Assembly (NCBI GenBank): GCA_027485235.1
Contig: JAIXRJ010000038.1
Location: 1-64,000, forward strand
Direction: 5' to 3'
Length of the DNA: 64,000 nt
From: Comamonadaceae bacterium
GTDB taxonomy: Bacteria > Pseudomonadota > Gammaproteobacteria > Burkholderiales > Burkholderiaceae_C
Position 1 is the first letter of the stretch, and each line of letters opens with the position of its first letter. The notes beneath the pieces are model-generated. The model was not told the DNA's origin. It saw only the letters and a program-made list of their open reading frames with translations, and did no database searches. Positions 27,959-36,864 of this stretch are shown here, piece by piece. A program made the position numbers and the translations under genes.

Positions 27959-28995
27959 CACCCCATCAACTGCTCCAAGGTCTTCTCCTCGGTACACCAG
28001 CGGTGCAACGCCGTGCCATGGCCAAAGCCATCACGCTGCTCGAATCGACCCGCACGGACCACCGCGCACAGGCCGACGAGTTGCTCACGGCCATGCTGCC
28101 GCACACTGGGCAGTCGTTTCGTTTGGGCATCAGCGGTGTGCCGGGCGTGGGCAAGTCGACCTTCATCGAGGCGCTGGGCCTGTATTTGATCGGCCAAGGC
28201 CACCGCGTGGCGGTGCTGACCATCGACCCTTCGAGCACCGTGTCGGGCGGCTCGATTCTGGGCGACAAGACGCGCATGGAGTTGCTCAGCGTGCACGAGC
28301 GTGCCTACATTCGCCCCAGCCCCAGCAGTGGCACTTTGGGCGGTGTGGCCGAAAAAACCCGCGAGTCCATGCTGGTCTGTGAAGCCGCGGCTTACGACGT
28401 GGTGATCGTGGAGACGGTGGGCGTGGGCCAAAGCGAAACCGCCGTGGCGAACATGACCGACATGTTTGTGCTGATGCAATTGCCCAACGCGGGCGACGAT
28501 TTGCAGGCCATCAAAAAAGGCGTGATGGAAATCGCCGATTTGGTGGTCATCAACAAGGCCGACATCGACGCCATCGCGGCCACCCGTGCCGAGTTGCAAA
28601 TCACCAGCGCTTTGCAGCTTTTGGGCATGCACGGCGGCTCGGGTCACGCGCACGCGGACACCACCCAGTGGCACCCCAAGGTGGTGCAACTCAGCGCACT
28701 ATTGGGCCAAGGCGTGGACAGTTTTTGGGCGGCGGTCAGCGAGTTCCGAAGCTTGCAAACAGGCAATGGCCGACTGACCCTGCGCCGCCAACAACAAGCC
28801 CTGTCGTGGATGTGGGAGCGCATCGATGCCGGGTTGAAACTCAACTTCCGGGCGCAGGCAGGCGTGCAAACGCTGCTGCCCCAACTCAGCCAACAAGTCG
28901 CGGCGGGCCAGTTGGCTGCCTCGACGGCTGCGCGCCAACTGCTGGCTGCGCACGCGTCTTCCCCATTCATTCGCGCGGAACAGCGCCCCACCTGA
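27955..28995 (+). CDS. meaB: Methylmalonyl-CoA mutase-associated GTPase MeaB
   Basis: This 346-residue G3E-family P-loop GTPase gates cobalamin loading and protects methylmalonyl-CoA mutase from inactivation. The Walker A motif GVPGVGKS is at about residues 59-66, Walker B lies in the [13 protein letters not shown] stretch, and base recognition is NKAD. It normally sits directly after the mutase gene; here vapBC intervenes. pccB begins 23 bases after its stop. Confidence 0.95.
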   Translation: MTPHQLLQGLLLGTPAVQRRAMAKAITLLESTRTDHRAQADELLTAMLPHTGQSFRLGISGVPGVGKSTFIEALGLYLIGQGHRVAVLTIDPSSTVSGGSILGDKTRMELLSVHERAYIRPSPSSGTLGGVAEKTRESMLVCEAAAYDVVIVETVGVGQSETAVANMTDMFVLMQLPNAGDDLQAIKKGVMEIADLVVINKADIDAIAATRAELQITSALQLLGMHGGSGHAHADTTQWHPKVVQLSALLGQGVDSFWAAVSEFRSLQTGNGRLTLRRQQQALSWMWERIDAGLKLNFRAQAGVQTLLPQLSQQVAAGQLAASTAARQLLAAHASSPFIRAEQRPT

Positions 28996-29018
28996 TTTTT
29001 GAGAGAGAGAGAGCAAGC

Positions 29019-30551
29019 ATGCAAAACATCATTGAGCAACTGGAAGAACAGCGTGTTGCAGCCCGCTTGGGTGGCGGGCAAAAGCGCATCGATGCGCAGC
29101 ACGGCAAAGGCAAACTCACGGCGCGTGAGCGCATCGAAGTCTTGCTCGACGAGGGCACCTTCGAAGAGTGGGACATGTTCGTGGAGCACCGCTGCACCGA
29201 CTTCGGCATGGAAGACAACAAGATCCCTGGCGACGGCGTGGTCACCGGTTACGGCATGATCAACGGCCGTTTGGCGTTTGTGTACAGCCAAGACTTCACC
29301 GTGTATGGCGGTGCCTTGTCTGAAACGCACGCCGAGAAGATTTGCAAAGTCATGGACCAGGCCATGAAGGTCGGCGCGCCCGTGATCGGATTGAACGATT
29401 CGGGCGGTGCCCGCATTCAAGAGGGCGTGGCGTCGCTTGGCGGCTACGCTGAAGTGTTCCAGCGCAACGTGATGGCCTCTGGCGTGGTGCCCCAGATCAG
29501 CATGATCATGGGCCCTTCGGCCGGCGGGGCGGTTTATTCACCTGCGCTGACCGACTTCATCTTCATGGTCAAGGACACGTCCTACATGTTCGTCACCGGC
29601 CCTGAGGTGGTGAAGACCGTGACCCACGAAGAAGTCACGGCCGAAGAGTTGGGTGGCGCCTTGACCCACACCACCAAGAGCGGCGTCGCCGACAGGGCGT
29701 TTGAAAACGATGTCGAGGCGCTGCTCATGCTGCGCCGCCTGTACAACTACCTGCCGCTCAACAACCGCGAAAAAGCACCCGTTCGCAAGAGTGGTGACAC
29801 CATCGACCGTGTCGACATGAGCTTGGACACCTTGGTGCCCGACAACCCCAACAAGGCTTACGACATGAAGGAGCTCATCCTCAAAACCGTGGACGACGGT
29901 GACTTCTTCGAATTGCAGCCTGATTACGCCAAGAACATCCTGATCGGTTTTGCCCGCATCGACGGCCAAACCGTGGGCATTGTGGCCAACCAGCCCTTGG
30001 TGTTGGCCGGCTGCCTGGACATCAAGAGTTCCATCAAGGCCGCTCGCTTTGTGCGCTTTTGCGATGCTTTCAACATCCCCGTCATCACCTTTGTGGACGT
30101 GCCTGGCTTTATGCCCGGCACCAGCCAAGAATACGGCGGCATCATCAAGCATGGCGCCAAGTTGCTCTACGCCTATGCCGAGTGCACCGTGCCCAAAATC
30201 ACCGTCATCACCCGCAAGGCCTACGGCGGCGCCTACGACGTGATGGCTTCCAAGCACCTGCGCGGCGACGTGAACTTTGCCTGGCCCCATGCCGAGATTG
30301 CGGTGATGGGGGCCAAGGGTGCGGTAGAAATCATCTTCCGCGAAGACAAAGGCGACCCCGAAAAACTGGCCGCCAAGGAAGCCGAATACAAAGCCCGGTT
30401 TGCCAACCCCTTTGTGGCGGCAAACCGGGGTTACATCGACGACGTCATCATGCCGCACAACACCCGCAAACGCATTGCCCGTTCCTTGGTGATGCTCAAA
30501 GAGAAGAAGATTGAAAACCCATGGCGCAAGCACGGGAATATTCCCCTTTGA
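29019..30551 (+). CDS. pccB: Propionyl-CoA carboxylase, carboxyltransferase (beta) subunit
   Basis: This 510-residue protein transfers CO2 from carboxybiotin to propionyl-CoA, giving methylmalonyl-CoA. It has paired crotonase-fold domains with oxyanion-hole segments [16 protein letters not shown] and [20 protein letters not shown], and the C-terminal [12 protein letters not shown]. The ATG at 29019 ([20 protein letters not shown]) matches the family; the preceding frame overlapping meaB is rejected. A GAGAGAGAGAG tract serves as the ribosome binding site. Confidence 0.95.
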   Translation: MQNIIEQLEEQRVAARLGGGQKRIDAQHGKGKLTARERIEVLLDEGTFEEWDMFVEHRCTDFGMEDNKIPGDGVVTGYGMINGRLAFVYSQDFTVYGGALSETHAEKICKVMDQAMKVGAPVIGLNDSGGARIQEGVASLGGYAEVFQRNVMASGVVPQISMIMGPSAGGAVYSPALTDFIFMVKDTSYMFVTGPEVVKTVTHEEVTAEELGGALTHTTKSGVADRAFENDVEALLMLRRLYNYLPLNNREKAPVRKSGDTIDRVDMSLDTLVPDNPNKAYDMKELILKTVDDGDFFELQPDYAKNILIGFARIDGQTVGIVANQPLVLAGCLDIKSSIKAARFVRFCDAFNIPVITFVDVPGFMPGTSQEYGGIIKHGAKLLYAYAECTVPKITVITRKAYGGAYDVMASKHLRGDVNFAWPHAEIAVMGAKGAVEIIFREDKGDPEKLAAKEAEYKARFANPFVAANRGYIDDVIMPHNTRKRIARSLVMLKEKKIENPWRKHGNIPL

Positions 30552-30562
30552 TGGGCAGCGTT

Positions 30563-30620
30563 TGTCATTGCGGGGTGTGCCCGCAATCCATCGATCCCGG
30601 TTCAAGCCCGGGATGACCGA
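30563..30620. repeat. Double-hairpin palindromic repeat between pccB and pccA
   Basis: Two adjacent palindromes lie in the 84-base gap: ATTGCGGG/CCCGCAAT at about 30568-30587 and ATCCCGG/CCCGGGAT at about 30594-30615, flanked by GTCATT and ATGAC. This is the form of a dispersed intergenic palindromic repeat. It is transcribed within the operon and could fold in the mRNA between the subunit genes. Confidence 0.65.
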
Positions 30621-30635
30621 GATAAAGGATTCCAT

Positions 30636-32684
30636 ATGTTCAAGAAAATTCTGATTGCCAACCGAGGCGAAATCGCTTGCCGCGTCATCGCCACCGCCCA
30701 AAAAATGGGCATCCAAACCGTGGCCGTTTACTCTGAAGCCGACAAAGAAGCACGCCATGTGCAACTGGCTGACGAGGCGGTGTTGATTGGCCCGGCCGCT
30801 TCGCGCGAGTCGTATCTGGTGGCCGACAAAATCATCGCGGCCGCCAAAGCCACTGGCGCACAAGCCATCCACCCCGGCTATGGCTTTTTGAGCGAGAACG
30901 CTGAATTTTCCAAGCGCTGCGAAGACGAGGGCATTGCCTTCATTGGGCCGCGCCATTTCTCGATTGCTGCCATGGGCGACAAGATCGAGTCCAAGAAACT
31001 GGCTGGCGCGGCAGGCGTGAATTGCATTCCGGGCGTGAACGATGCGATCGACACCGCTGAAAAAGCCGTGGAGATTGCCAAGGGCATCGGTTACCCCGTG
31101 ATGATCAAAGCCTCAGCGGGCGGCGGTGGCAAAGGCCTGCGAGTCGCCTTCAACGACAAGGAAGCCTTTGAAGGTTTCACCTCGTGCCGCAACGAAGCGC
31201 GCAACAGTTTTGGTGATGACCGCGTGTTCATCGAGAAGTTTGTTGAGGAGCCTCGTCACATCGAAATCCAGGTGCTGGGCGACAGCCACGGCAATGTGAT
31301 TTATTTGAACGAGCGCGAGTGCTCGATCCAGCGCCGGCACCAAAAAGTGATTGAAGAGGCCCCTTCGCCGTTTATCAGTGACGCCACCCGCAAAGCCATG
31401 GGCGAGCAAGCGGTGCAACTGGCCAAGGCGGTGAAATACCAATCGGCCGGCACGGTGGAGTTTGTGGTTGGCAAAGACCAGAGCTTTTACTTTTTGGAGA
31501 TGAACACCCGTTTGCAGGTGGAGCATCCGGTGACCGAAGCCATCACGGGCCTGGACTTGGTGGAGCAAATGATCCGTGTCGCAGCAGGTGAACAACTCAC
31601 CCTGAAGCAAGCCGATGTCCAGCGCAATGGTTGGGCCATTGAGTGCCGCATCAACGCCGAGGACCCGTTTCGCAATTTCTTGCCTTCCACGGGCCGCTTG
31701 GTGCGTTTCCAAACGCCCAAACAAACCATGTTCCAAGGCAACACCGCCAAGCTTTACGGCGTGCGCGTGGACACGGGGGTGCAGGACGGCGGCGAGATCC
31801 CGATGTTCTACGACTCGATGATCGCCAAGCTGATCGTGCACGGCAAAGACCGCAATGACGCGATTGCCAAAATGCGCGAAGCCCTGAATGGCTTTGTGAT
31901 TCGTGGCATCAGCACCAACATCCCCTTTCAGGCGGCTTTGCTGGCGCACCCCAGGTTTGTCTCGGGTGACTTCAACACCGGCTTCATTGCCGAGCAATAC
32001 GGCCAAGGTTTTCGCGCCGAAGATGTGCCGCACGACGACCACGATTTCTTGGCCGCTTTGGCGGCCTTTGTGCGCCGCAAGTCGCGTGAGCGTGCCGCGG
32101 GTTTGAGTGGCCAGTTGCCGGGTTACGACGTGCAAGTCGGTCAAGACTATGCCGTGGTGGAACTGGGCAAAGCGGGCAACAACCGTTATGTGCCCGTGCA
32201 TGTGGACGAGTTTGCAGGCAAGCACGGCGAAGCGAAGATCACGGTCAATGGTAAAACTTATGCCATCGCCAGCCACTCGCGCTTGAACGACATCCGCATC
32301 GAAGGCACTTGCAATGGTCAGCCGTTCACCGCGCAAATCGAGCGCGGCACCTTGAAGAACCCACTGGCTTTGCAAGTGCAGCACAACGGCACCCGCATCG
32401 AAGCTTTGGTGATGTCGCCGCGCATGGCTGAGTTGCACCAGCTCATGCCCTACAAGGCTCCCCCCGACTTGAGCCGATTTGTGCTCTCACCCATGCCGGG
32501 CCTCTTGGTGGACGTGGCCGTGGCGGTGGGCCAAAAGGTGCAAGCGGGCGAGCGCGTGGCCGTGATCGAAGCCATGAAAATGGAGAACGTGCTGTTTGCC
32601 GCGCAAGACGGCGTGGTCAAAAAAGTGGTGGCCGCCAAGGGTGAATCGCTCACCGTGGACCAGACGATTGTGGAGTTTGAATAA
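30636..32684 (+). CDS. pccA: Propionyl-CoA carboxylase, biotin carboxylase/carrier (alpha) subunit
   Basis: This 682-residue protein has an N-terminal biotin carboxylase (about 1-450: ANRGEIACRV, ATP-grasp glycine loop SAGGGGKG, EMNTRLQVEHPVTE), a BT linker domain, and a C-terminal biotinyl domain with the biotinylation site EAMKMEN near residue 648. With PccB it forms the propionyl-CoA carboxylase; an acetyl-/methylcrotonyl-type substrate is less likely given the mutase and epimerase beside it. The epimerase ATG follows its stop immediately. Confidence 0.95.
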   Translation: MFKKILIANRGEIACRVIATAQKMGIQTVAVYSEADKEARHVQLADEAVLIGPAASRESYLVADKIIAAAKATGAQAIHPGYGFLSENAEFSKRCEDEGIAFIGPRHFSIAAMGDKIESKKLAGAAGVNCIPGVNDAIDTAEKAVEIAKGIGYPVMIKASAGGGGKGLRVAFNDKEAFEGFTSCRNEARNSFGDDRVFIEKFVEEPRHIEIQVLGDSHGNVIYLNERECSIQRRHQKVIEEAPSPFISDATRKAMGEQAVQLAKAVKYQSAGTVEFVVGKDQSFYFLEMNTRLQVEHPVTEAITGLDLVEQMIRVAAGEQLTLKQADVQRNGWAIECRINAEDPFRNFLPSTGRLVRFQTPKQTMFQGNTAKLYGVRVDTGVQDGGEIPMFYDSMIAKLIVHGKDRNDAIAKMREALNGFVIRGISTNIPFQAALLAHPRFVSGDFNTGFIAEQYGQGFRAEDVPHDDHDFLAALAAFVRRKSRERAAGLSGQLPGYDVQVGQDYAVVELGKAGNNRYVPVHVDEFAGKHGEAKITVNGKTYAIASHSRLNDIRIEGTCNGQPFTAQIERGTLKNPLALQVQHNGTRIEALVMSPRMAELHQLMPYKAPPDLSRFVLSPMPGLLVDVAVAVGQKVQAGERVAVIEAMKMENVLFAAQDGVVKKVVAAKGESLTVDQTIVEFE

Positions 32685-33164
32685 ATGACCCGCCCCTTCA
32701 AAGTGCTGGGTGTCCAGCAAATCGCCATTGGCGGCACTGACAAAGCGCGCTTGCAAAAACTCTGGGTGGACATGTTGGGCCTGGAGGTGACCGGCACCTT
32801 CAAAAGCGAACGCGAGAACGTGGACGAAGACATCTGCGCCATCGGCACCGGCCCCTTCAAGGTCGAGGTCGATTTGATGCAGCCGCTGGATCCCGAAAAA
32901 AAGCCCGCCGTGCACACCACGCCGCTCAACCACATTGGTTTATGGATTGACGACCTGCCGGTGGCTGTGGCGTGGCTCTCATCGCAAGGCGTGCGATTTG
33001 CCCCAGGTGGCATCCGCAAGGGGGCCGCGGGTTTTGACATCACATTTTTGCACCCCAAGGCGAACGAGGAGTTCCCGATGGGCGGCGAGGGCGTGTTGAT
33101 TGAGTTGGTTCAGGCGCCGCCCGAGGTGGTCAAGGCGTTTGCGGCTTTGGCCGCGTCGCACTAA
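32685..33164 (+). CDS. mce: VOC-family protein, probable methylmalonyl-CoA epimerase
   Basis: This 159-residue vicinal-oxygen-chelate (glyoxalase fold) protein has two betaalphabetabetabeta modules. Metal-ligand candidates are QQIAIG (residue 11, Q in the first ligand position), the [10 protein letters not shown] histidine (about 84) and the VLIELVQ glutamate (about 140). It starts directly after the pccA stop. Position makes methylmalonyl-CoA epimerase the best call; sequence alone would also allow lactoylglutathione lyase-like. Confidence 0.75.
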   Translation: MTRPFKVLGVQQIAIGGTDKARLQKLWVDMLGLEVTGTFKSERENVDEDICAIGTGPFKVEVDLMQPLDPEKKPAVHTTPLNHIGLWIDDLPVAVAWLSSQGVRFAPGGIRKGAAGFDITFLHPKANEEFPMGGEGVLIELVQAPPEVVKAFAALAASH

Positions 33165-33178
33165 GACGTGGTTCTGAA

Positions 33179-33212
33179 AAAAGCCCGTCAGGTACCAGCT
33201 TGGCGGGCTTTT
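33179..33212. terminator. Bidirectional terminator
   Basis: AAAAGCCCG (33179-33187) pairs with CGGGCTTTT (33204-33212) across a 16-base loop; A- and T-tracts lie outside. Its right arm lies inside the last codons of the convergent RnfB-like gene. Confidence 0.8.
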
Positions 33213-33877
33213 GCTTTGGCCAGCGCCGCTTCGATGATGGCGCGCTTGCGGTCCACTTCGGGGGCGTTGTCGGTGCCTTTGGTGTGTTCGGCCAAATCGG
33301 CCAGTTTGTGCTCGGCTTTGGCTTGTAAGTGCTTTTGGTGCTCAGCTTCCACGTGCACCAAACGCTGTTGGCGAGAAGCATAGCGCCCGCGTGCCGTATC
33401 GGCTTGCTGCGCAGACCAAGCTGACCATCCGGTTTGCGCGCCGGTCACGTTCTCCAGCGCAATGCAGTCCACTGGACACACCGGAATGCACAGCTCACAC
33501 CCCGTGCACCAAGGCTCGATCACGGTGTGCATCAATTTGTTGGCCCCCAAAATCGCATCGGTCGGACAAGCCTTGATGCACAGCGTGCAGCCGATGCACC
33601 AAGCCTCGTCAATGATGGCCACATGGCGCGGCCCTTCTTGGCCGTGTTCGGGGTTCAGTGGAACCGCTGGCCGCCCAGTCAACGCAGCCAGACGCTCAAT
33701 GCCCGCTTGTCCACCCGGCGGGCATTGGTTGATGGGCGCTTGCCCTTCGGCCATGGCTAGGGCATAACTGGCGCAGTCCGGATAGCCGCACCGTGTGCAC
33801 TGGGTTTGGGGCAGTGCGTTGTTCAGGGCAAGAAAAAGCGCCTGGGTCTCAGGCGCTTGGCTGCTCAAGTCGGGCAT
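33188..33877 (-). CDS. RnfB-like ferredoxin protein
   Basis: This 229-residue protein has an N-terminal Fe-S domain (TQCTRCGYPDCASYA with a later Cys in NQCPPGG, about 25-55) and two 4Fe-4S ferredoxin motifs (CIGCTLCIKACP and CTGCELCIPVCP, about 93-140). A charged helical tail of about 70 residues follows. It lacks the N-terminal membrane helix of RnfB, and no other rnf genes are nearby, so this is the solitary cytosolic form common in Burkholderiales. Its electron partner is unknown. Confidence 0.88.
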   Translation of the reverse strand: MPDLSSQAPETQALFLALNNALPQTQCTRCGYPDCASYALAMAEGQAPINQCPPGGQAGIERLAALTGRPAVPLNPEHGQEGPRHVAIIDEAWCIGCTLCIKACPTDAILGANKLMHTVIEPWCTGCELCIPVCPVDCIALENVTGAQTGWSAWSAQQADTARGRYASRQQRLVHVEAEHQKHLQAKAEHKLADLAEHTKGTDNAPEVDRKRAIIEAALAKAKARQAGT

Positions 33878-33882
33878 GGACC

Positions 33883-35379
33883 TCAGGCCTTTTTCTTCGC
33901 TTCAACCCAAGTGGTTTTGACGGCCTTGTTTGGCAAAACTTTGGCCGGGCTCTTGGTGGCTGTTTGGGCTGCGGTTTTAACCGCCGTTTTGCTGGCCGCT
34001 TTCTCGGGTGTGGCAGCTGCAGATTTGGCGGTGGTTTTGGCCACGGGAGCTTTCAGCGCTTTTTTGACAGGGGACTTGGCAGCTGTCTTGGCCGATGGCG
34101 CTGTGGCCTTGGCTTGGGGCGCGTGGTTCTGGATGAACTGGACCAACTGCGGGTACACGATGTCACGCCAGCGGCGGCCACTGAAGATGCCGTAATGGCC
34201 TGCACCTGGCACTTCCAGGTGCTGACGCTCACTGACGGGAACGCCGGTGCACAGGTCCTGCGCCGCACGGGTCTGGCCAGAACCGGAGATGTCGTCCAGT
34301 TCGCCTTCGACGGTCAACAGGGCCGTGCCTTGGATGTCTTGTGGACGCACGCGCTCAATCTTGCCGTCCACACCTTTGACGTCCCAAGTGCCGTTGACCA
34401 GTTTGAAGTCCTGGAAAACGGTCTGGATGGTTTCCAGGTAGTAGTCCGCGTCCATGTCGAGTACGGCGTTGTACTCGTCGTAGAACTTGCGGTGCGCTTC
34501 GGTGCTGACGTCGTCGCCTTTGATCAGATCTTTGAAGTAGTCGTAATGGCTGGTAGCGTGGCGGTCGGGGTTCATGGCCACAAAACCGGTGTACTGCAAA
34601 AAGCCGGGGTACACACGGCGACCAGCGCCCGGGAAGTTGGCCGGCACGCGGTAGATCACATTGTTCTCAAACCACTCAAAGCTTTTGTTGGTGGCCAGGT
34701 TGTTCACCGAGGTGGGTGATTTGCGCGCATCGATGGGGCCGCCCATCATGGTCATGGTCAGCGGGATCTTTTCACCACGGCTGGCCATCAGGGACACCGC
34801 CGCCAGCACCGGCACCGTGGGCTGACAAACGCTCACCACATGGCAGTGGCCATAAATGGACTGCAGGTGACGGATGAACTCTTGCACGTAGTTGACGTAG
34901 TCGTCGAGGTGGAATTCCCCATCGGTCAAAGGCACCAGGCGGGCGTTTTTCCAGTCGGTGATGTAGACCTTGTGGTCTTGCAGCATGGTCCTGACGGTGT
35001 CGCGCAGCAAAGTGGCGTAGTGGCCGGACAGTGGGGCCACGATCAAAACGACGGGCTGGGCCTTGAGCAAAGTCAAGGTGGCGGGATCGTCCGAGAAACG
35101 CTTGAATCGGCGCAGCTCGCAAAAAGGCTTGTCGATTTCAATCCGCTCATGGATGGCGACCTCCGTTTTGTTGACCTTGACCGTCTGGATGCCGAACTCG
35201 GGCTTGACATAGTCTTTGCCCAGGCGGTGCATCAGGGCATAGCCTGCCGACACGCGTTGTGCCAAAGGCGTTTGCGCCATGGGGTTCAGGGGGTTGCTGT
35301 ACAGCTTGGCTGCAGCTTGGGCCAGATCGGAAAAAGGCTCCATGATCGAGCGTTGCGATTCAAAAATCTGATAAAGCAT
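33883..35379 (-). CDS. phaZ: Intracellular poly(3-hydroxybutyrate) depolymerase with Lys/Ala-rich tail
   Basis: From ATG 35379 this is a 498-residue protein. The alpha/beta-hydrolase core of the PhaZ family covers about residues 1-422, with the nucleophile cysteine at 185 (VSVCQPTVPV) and PGAGHYGIFSGRRWR near the catalytic histidine. The last 76 residues are extra to the usual length of about 420: 18 lysines, only 2 acidic residues, and many Ala, Pro and Thr (KSPVKKALKAPVAKTTAKS), like histone H1 or the DNA-binding tails of PHA granule proteins. It degrades stored PHB; see findings. Confidence 0.92.
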   Translation of the reverse strand: MLYQIFESQRSIMEPFSDLAQAAAKLYSNPLNPMAQTPLAQRVSAGYALMHRLGKDYVKPEFGIQTVKVNKTEVAIHERIEIDKPFCELRRFKRFSDDPATLTLLKAQPVVLIVAPLSGHYATLLRDTVRTMLQDHKVYITDWKNARLVPLTDGEFHLDDYVNYVQEFIRHLQSIYGHCHVVSVCQPTVPVLAAVSLMASRGEKIPLTMTMMGGPIDARKSPTSVNNLATNKSFEWFENNVIYRVPANFPGAGRRVYPGFLQYTGFVAMNPDRHATSHYDYFKDLIKGDDVSTEAHRKFYDEYNAVLDMDADYYLETIQTVFQDFKLVNGTWDVKGVDGKIERVRPQDIQGTALLTVEGELDDISGSGQTRAAQDLCTGVPVSERQHLEVPGAGHYGIFSGRRWRDIVYPQLVQFIQNHAPQAKATAPSAKTAAKSPVKKALKAPVAKTTAKSAAATPEKAASKTAVKTAAQTATKSPAKVLPNKAVKTTWVEAKKKA

Positions 35380-35484
35380 GTGACAGTTTCCCTGGCGATA
35401 AATGGTGCGCTGCAGCAATACTACAGGAGTGCATAGGGTATTTTTTGAGTTTGGCCCCTAATCGGCAGTCACCTTGTGGACCGC

Positions 35485-35517
35485 CCAAAAAGAAACCGCC
35501 TCCTGAGGGGCGGTTTC
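35485..35517 (-). terminator. Terminator of the aminotransferase gene
   Basis: On the minus strand GAAACCGCC and GGCGGTTTC (35509-35517 and 35492-35500) form a 9-bp stem followed by a T-run. Confidence 0.85.
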
Positions 35518-35546
35518 AAACCGGTTTTCAGTGTGGAAGGGGGCGG

Positions 35547-36743
35547 TCAGATGACTTTGGCGATCGAGGCGCAAACGTAGTCGATGTTTTTGCTGTTGAG
35601 CGCAGCCACGCACATGCGTCCGGTGTCGGTGCCGTACACACCAAACTCGCTGCGCAGACGCACCATTTGGTCTTTGGTCAGGCCCGAGTAGCTGAACATG
35701 CCGATTTGGGTGGTGATGAAGCTCATGTCCTGCTGCACACCCGCCGCTTTCAGGCTGTCCACCAGTTTCTGGCGCATGGCTTTGATGCGCACGCGCATTT
35801 CGGCCAACTCGCTTTCCCACTGGGCGCGCAGTTCGGGGTTGTTCAGCACGGCCGCGACCACTGCACCGCCGTGGATGGGTGGGTTGGAGTAGTTGGTGCG
35901 AATGGCGATCTTGAGCTGGCTCAGCACGCGAGAAGCTTCTTCTTTGTCGTTGGCCACCACAGAGAGGGCGCCCACGCGCTCGCCGTACAGGCTGAAGCTC
36001 TTGGAGAAAGACGTCGACACCAAGATGTTCAGGCCCGCAGCCACAAACTTGCCAATCACCGCACCGTCTTCGGCGATGCCGTGGCCAAAGCCTTGGTAAG
36101 CCATGTCGAGGAAGGCGGTCAGGCCCTTGGCCTTGACGACGGCAATGACTTGGTCCCATTGGGCGTCGGTGATGTCATAACCGGTGGGGTTGTGGCAGCA
36201 GGCGTGAAGCACCACGATGGTGCCGGAGGCTGCGGCATTCAGGTCGGCCAGCATGCCTTCGAAGTTGACACCGCGCTTGGCCGCGTCGTAATAAGCGTAG
36301 CTTTCGACCTCAAAACCGGCATTCAAAAAAATGGCGCGGTGGTTTTCCCAGCTGGGGTCAGAAATCAGCACTTTGGCCTTGGGGCTGACTTTCTTCAAGA
36401 AGTCGGCGCCGATTTTCAGGCCACCGGTGCCGCCAATCGCTTGCACGGTGGACACGCGGCCCGACTTGACTACGTCAGAGTCGGCGCCAAACACCAGCGC
36501 CTTGACGGCGTTGTCATAGGCCACGATGCCGTCGATGGGCAGGTAGCCACGGGCTGTGGGGGTGTCCATCATGGTTTTTTCGGCCGTTTGCACGCACTGC
36601 AGCAGAGGCAATTTGCCGTTGTCGTCGAAATAAACACCGACGCCCAAGTTGACCTTGTTGGGGTTGGTGTCGGCGTTGTATTGCTCGTTCAGACCCAAGA
36701 TCGGGTCGCGGGGGGCCATTTCGACGGCGGAAAACAGAGACAT
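35547..36743 (-). CDS. tyrB: Aromatic amino acid/aspartate aminotransferase
   Basis: This 398-residue class I PLP aminotransferase starts [20 protein letters not shown], as in the AspC/TyrB group. The PLP lysine lies in [18 protein letters not shown] (about residue 248), NPTG at about 183, and the substrate-carboxylate arginine near the C-terminus (GRMCVAAL). TyrB is common for this group in Burkholderiales, but AspC-type specificity cannot be excluded. It is divergent from uvrB with a 121-base gap. Confidence 0.9.
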   Translation of the reverse strand: MSLFSAVEMAPRDPILGLNEQYNADTNPNKVNLGVGVYFDDNGKLPLLQCVQTAEKTMMDTPTARGYLPIDGIVAYDNAVKALVFGADSDVVKSGRVSTVQAIGGTGGLKIGADFLKKVSPKAKVLISDPSWENHRAIFLNAGFEVESYAYYDAAKRGVNFEGMLADLNAAASGTIVVLHACCHNPTGYDITDAQWDQVIAVVKAKGLTAFLDMAYQGFGHGIAEDGAVIGKFVAAGLNILVSTSFSKSFSLYGERVGALSVVANDKEEASRVLSQLKIAIRTNYSNPPIHGGAVVAAVLNNPELRAQWESELAEMRVRIKAMRQKLVDSLKAAGVQQDMSFITTQIGMFSYSGLTKDQMVRLRSEFGVYGTDTGRMCVAALNSKNIDYVCASIAKVI

Positions 36744-36864
36744 GGAAAGTCCTTGGATTGTGTTCAGTGGTGGCAGAAAACCCGTTCCTCGGTTAGGCTT
36801 TAGGGTTAGCCCTGATTTTAACGGCCCCCGCCGTCTGGTTTGGCCAGGCGGTCTCCACAAAAAG

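Noticed and set aside
27976-30635. CRISPR-like arrays or insertion sequences
   Set aside because: No regularly spaced repeats with unique spacers and no transposase were seen here or elsewhere; the only tandem repeats are the three at 23.9 kb.
33793-34719. Plus-strand open frame opposite phaZ and the RnfB-like gene (about 300 codons)
   Set aside because: Phe/Gly/Val-rich shadow of the Lys/Ala tail and core of phaZ; no plausible protein features.
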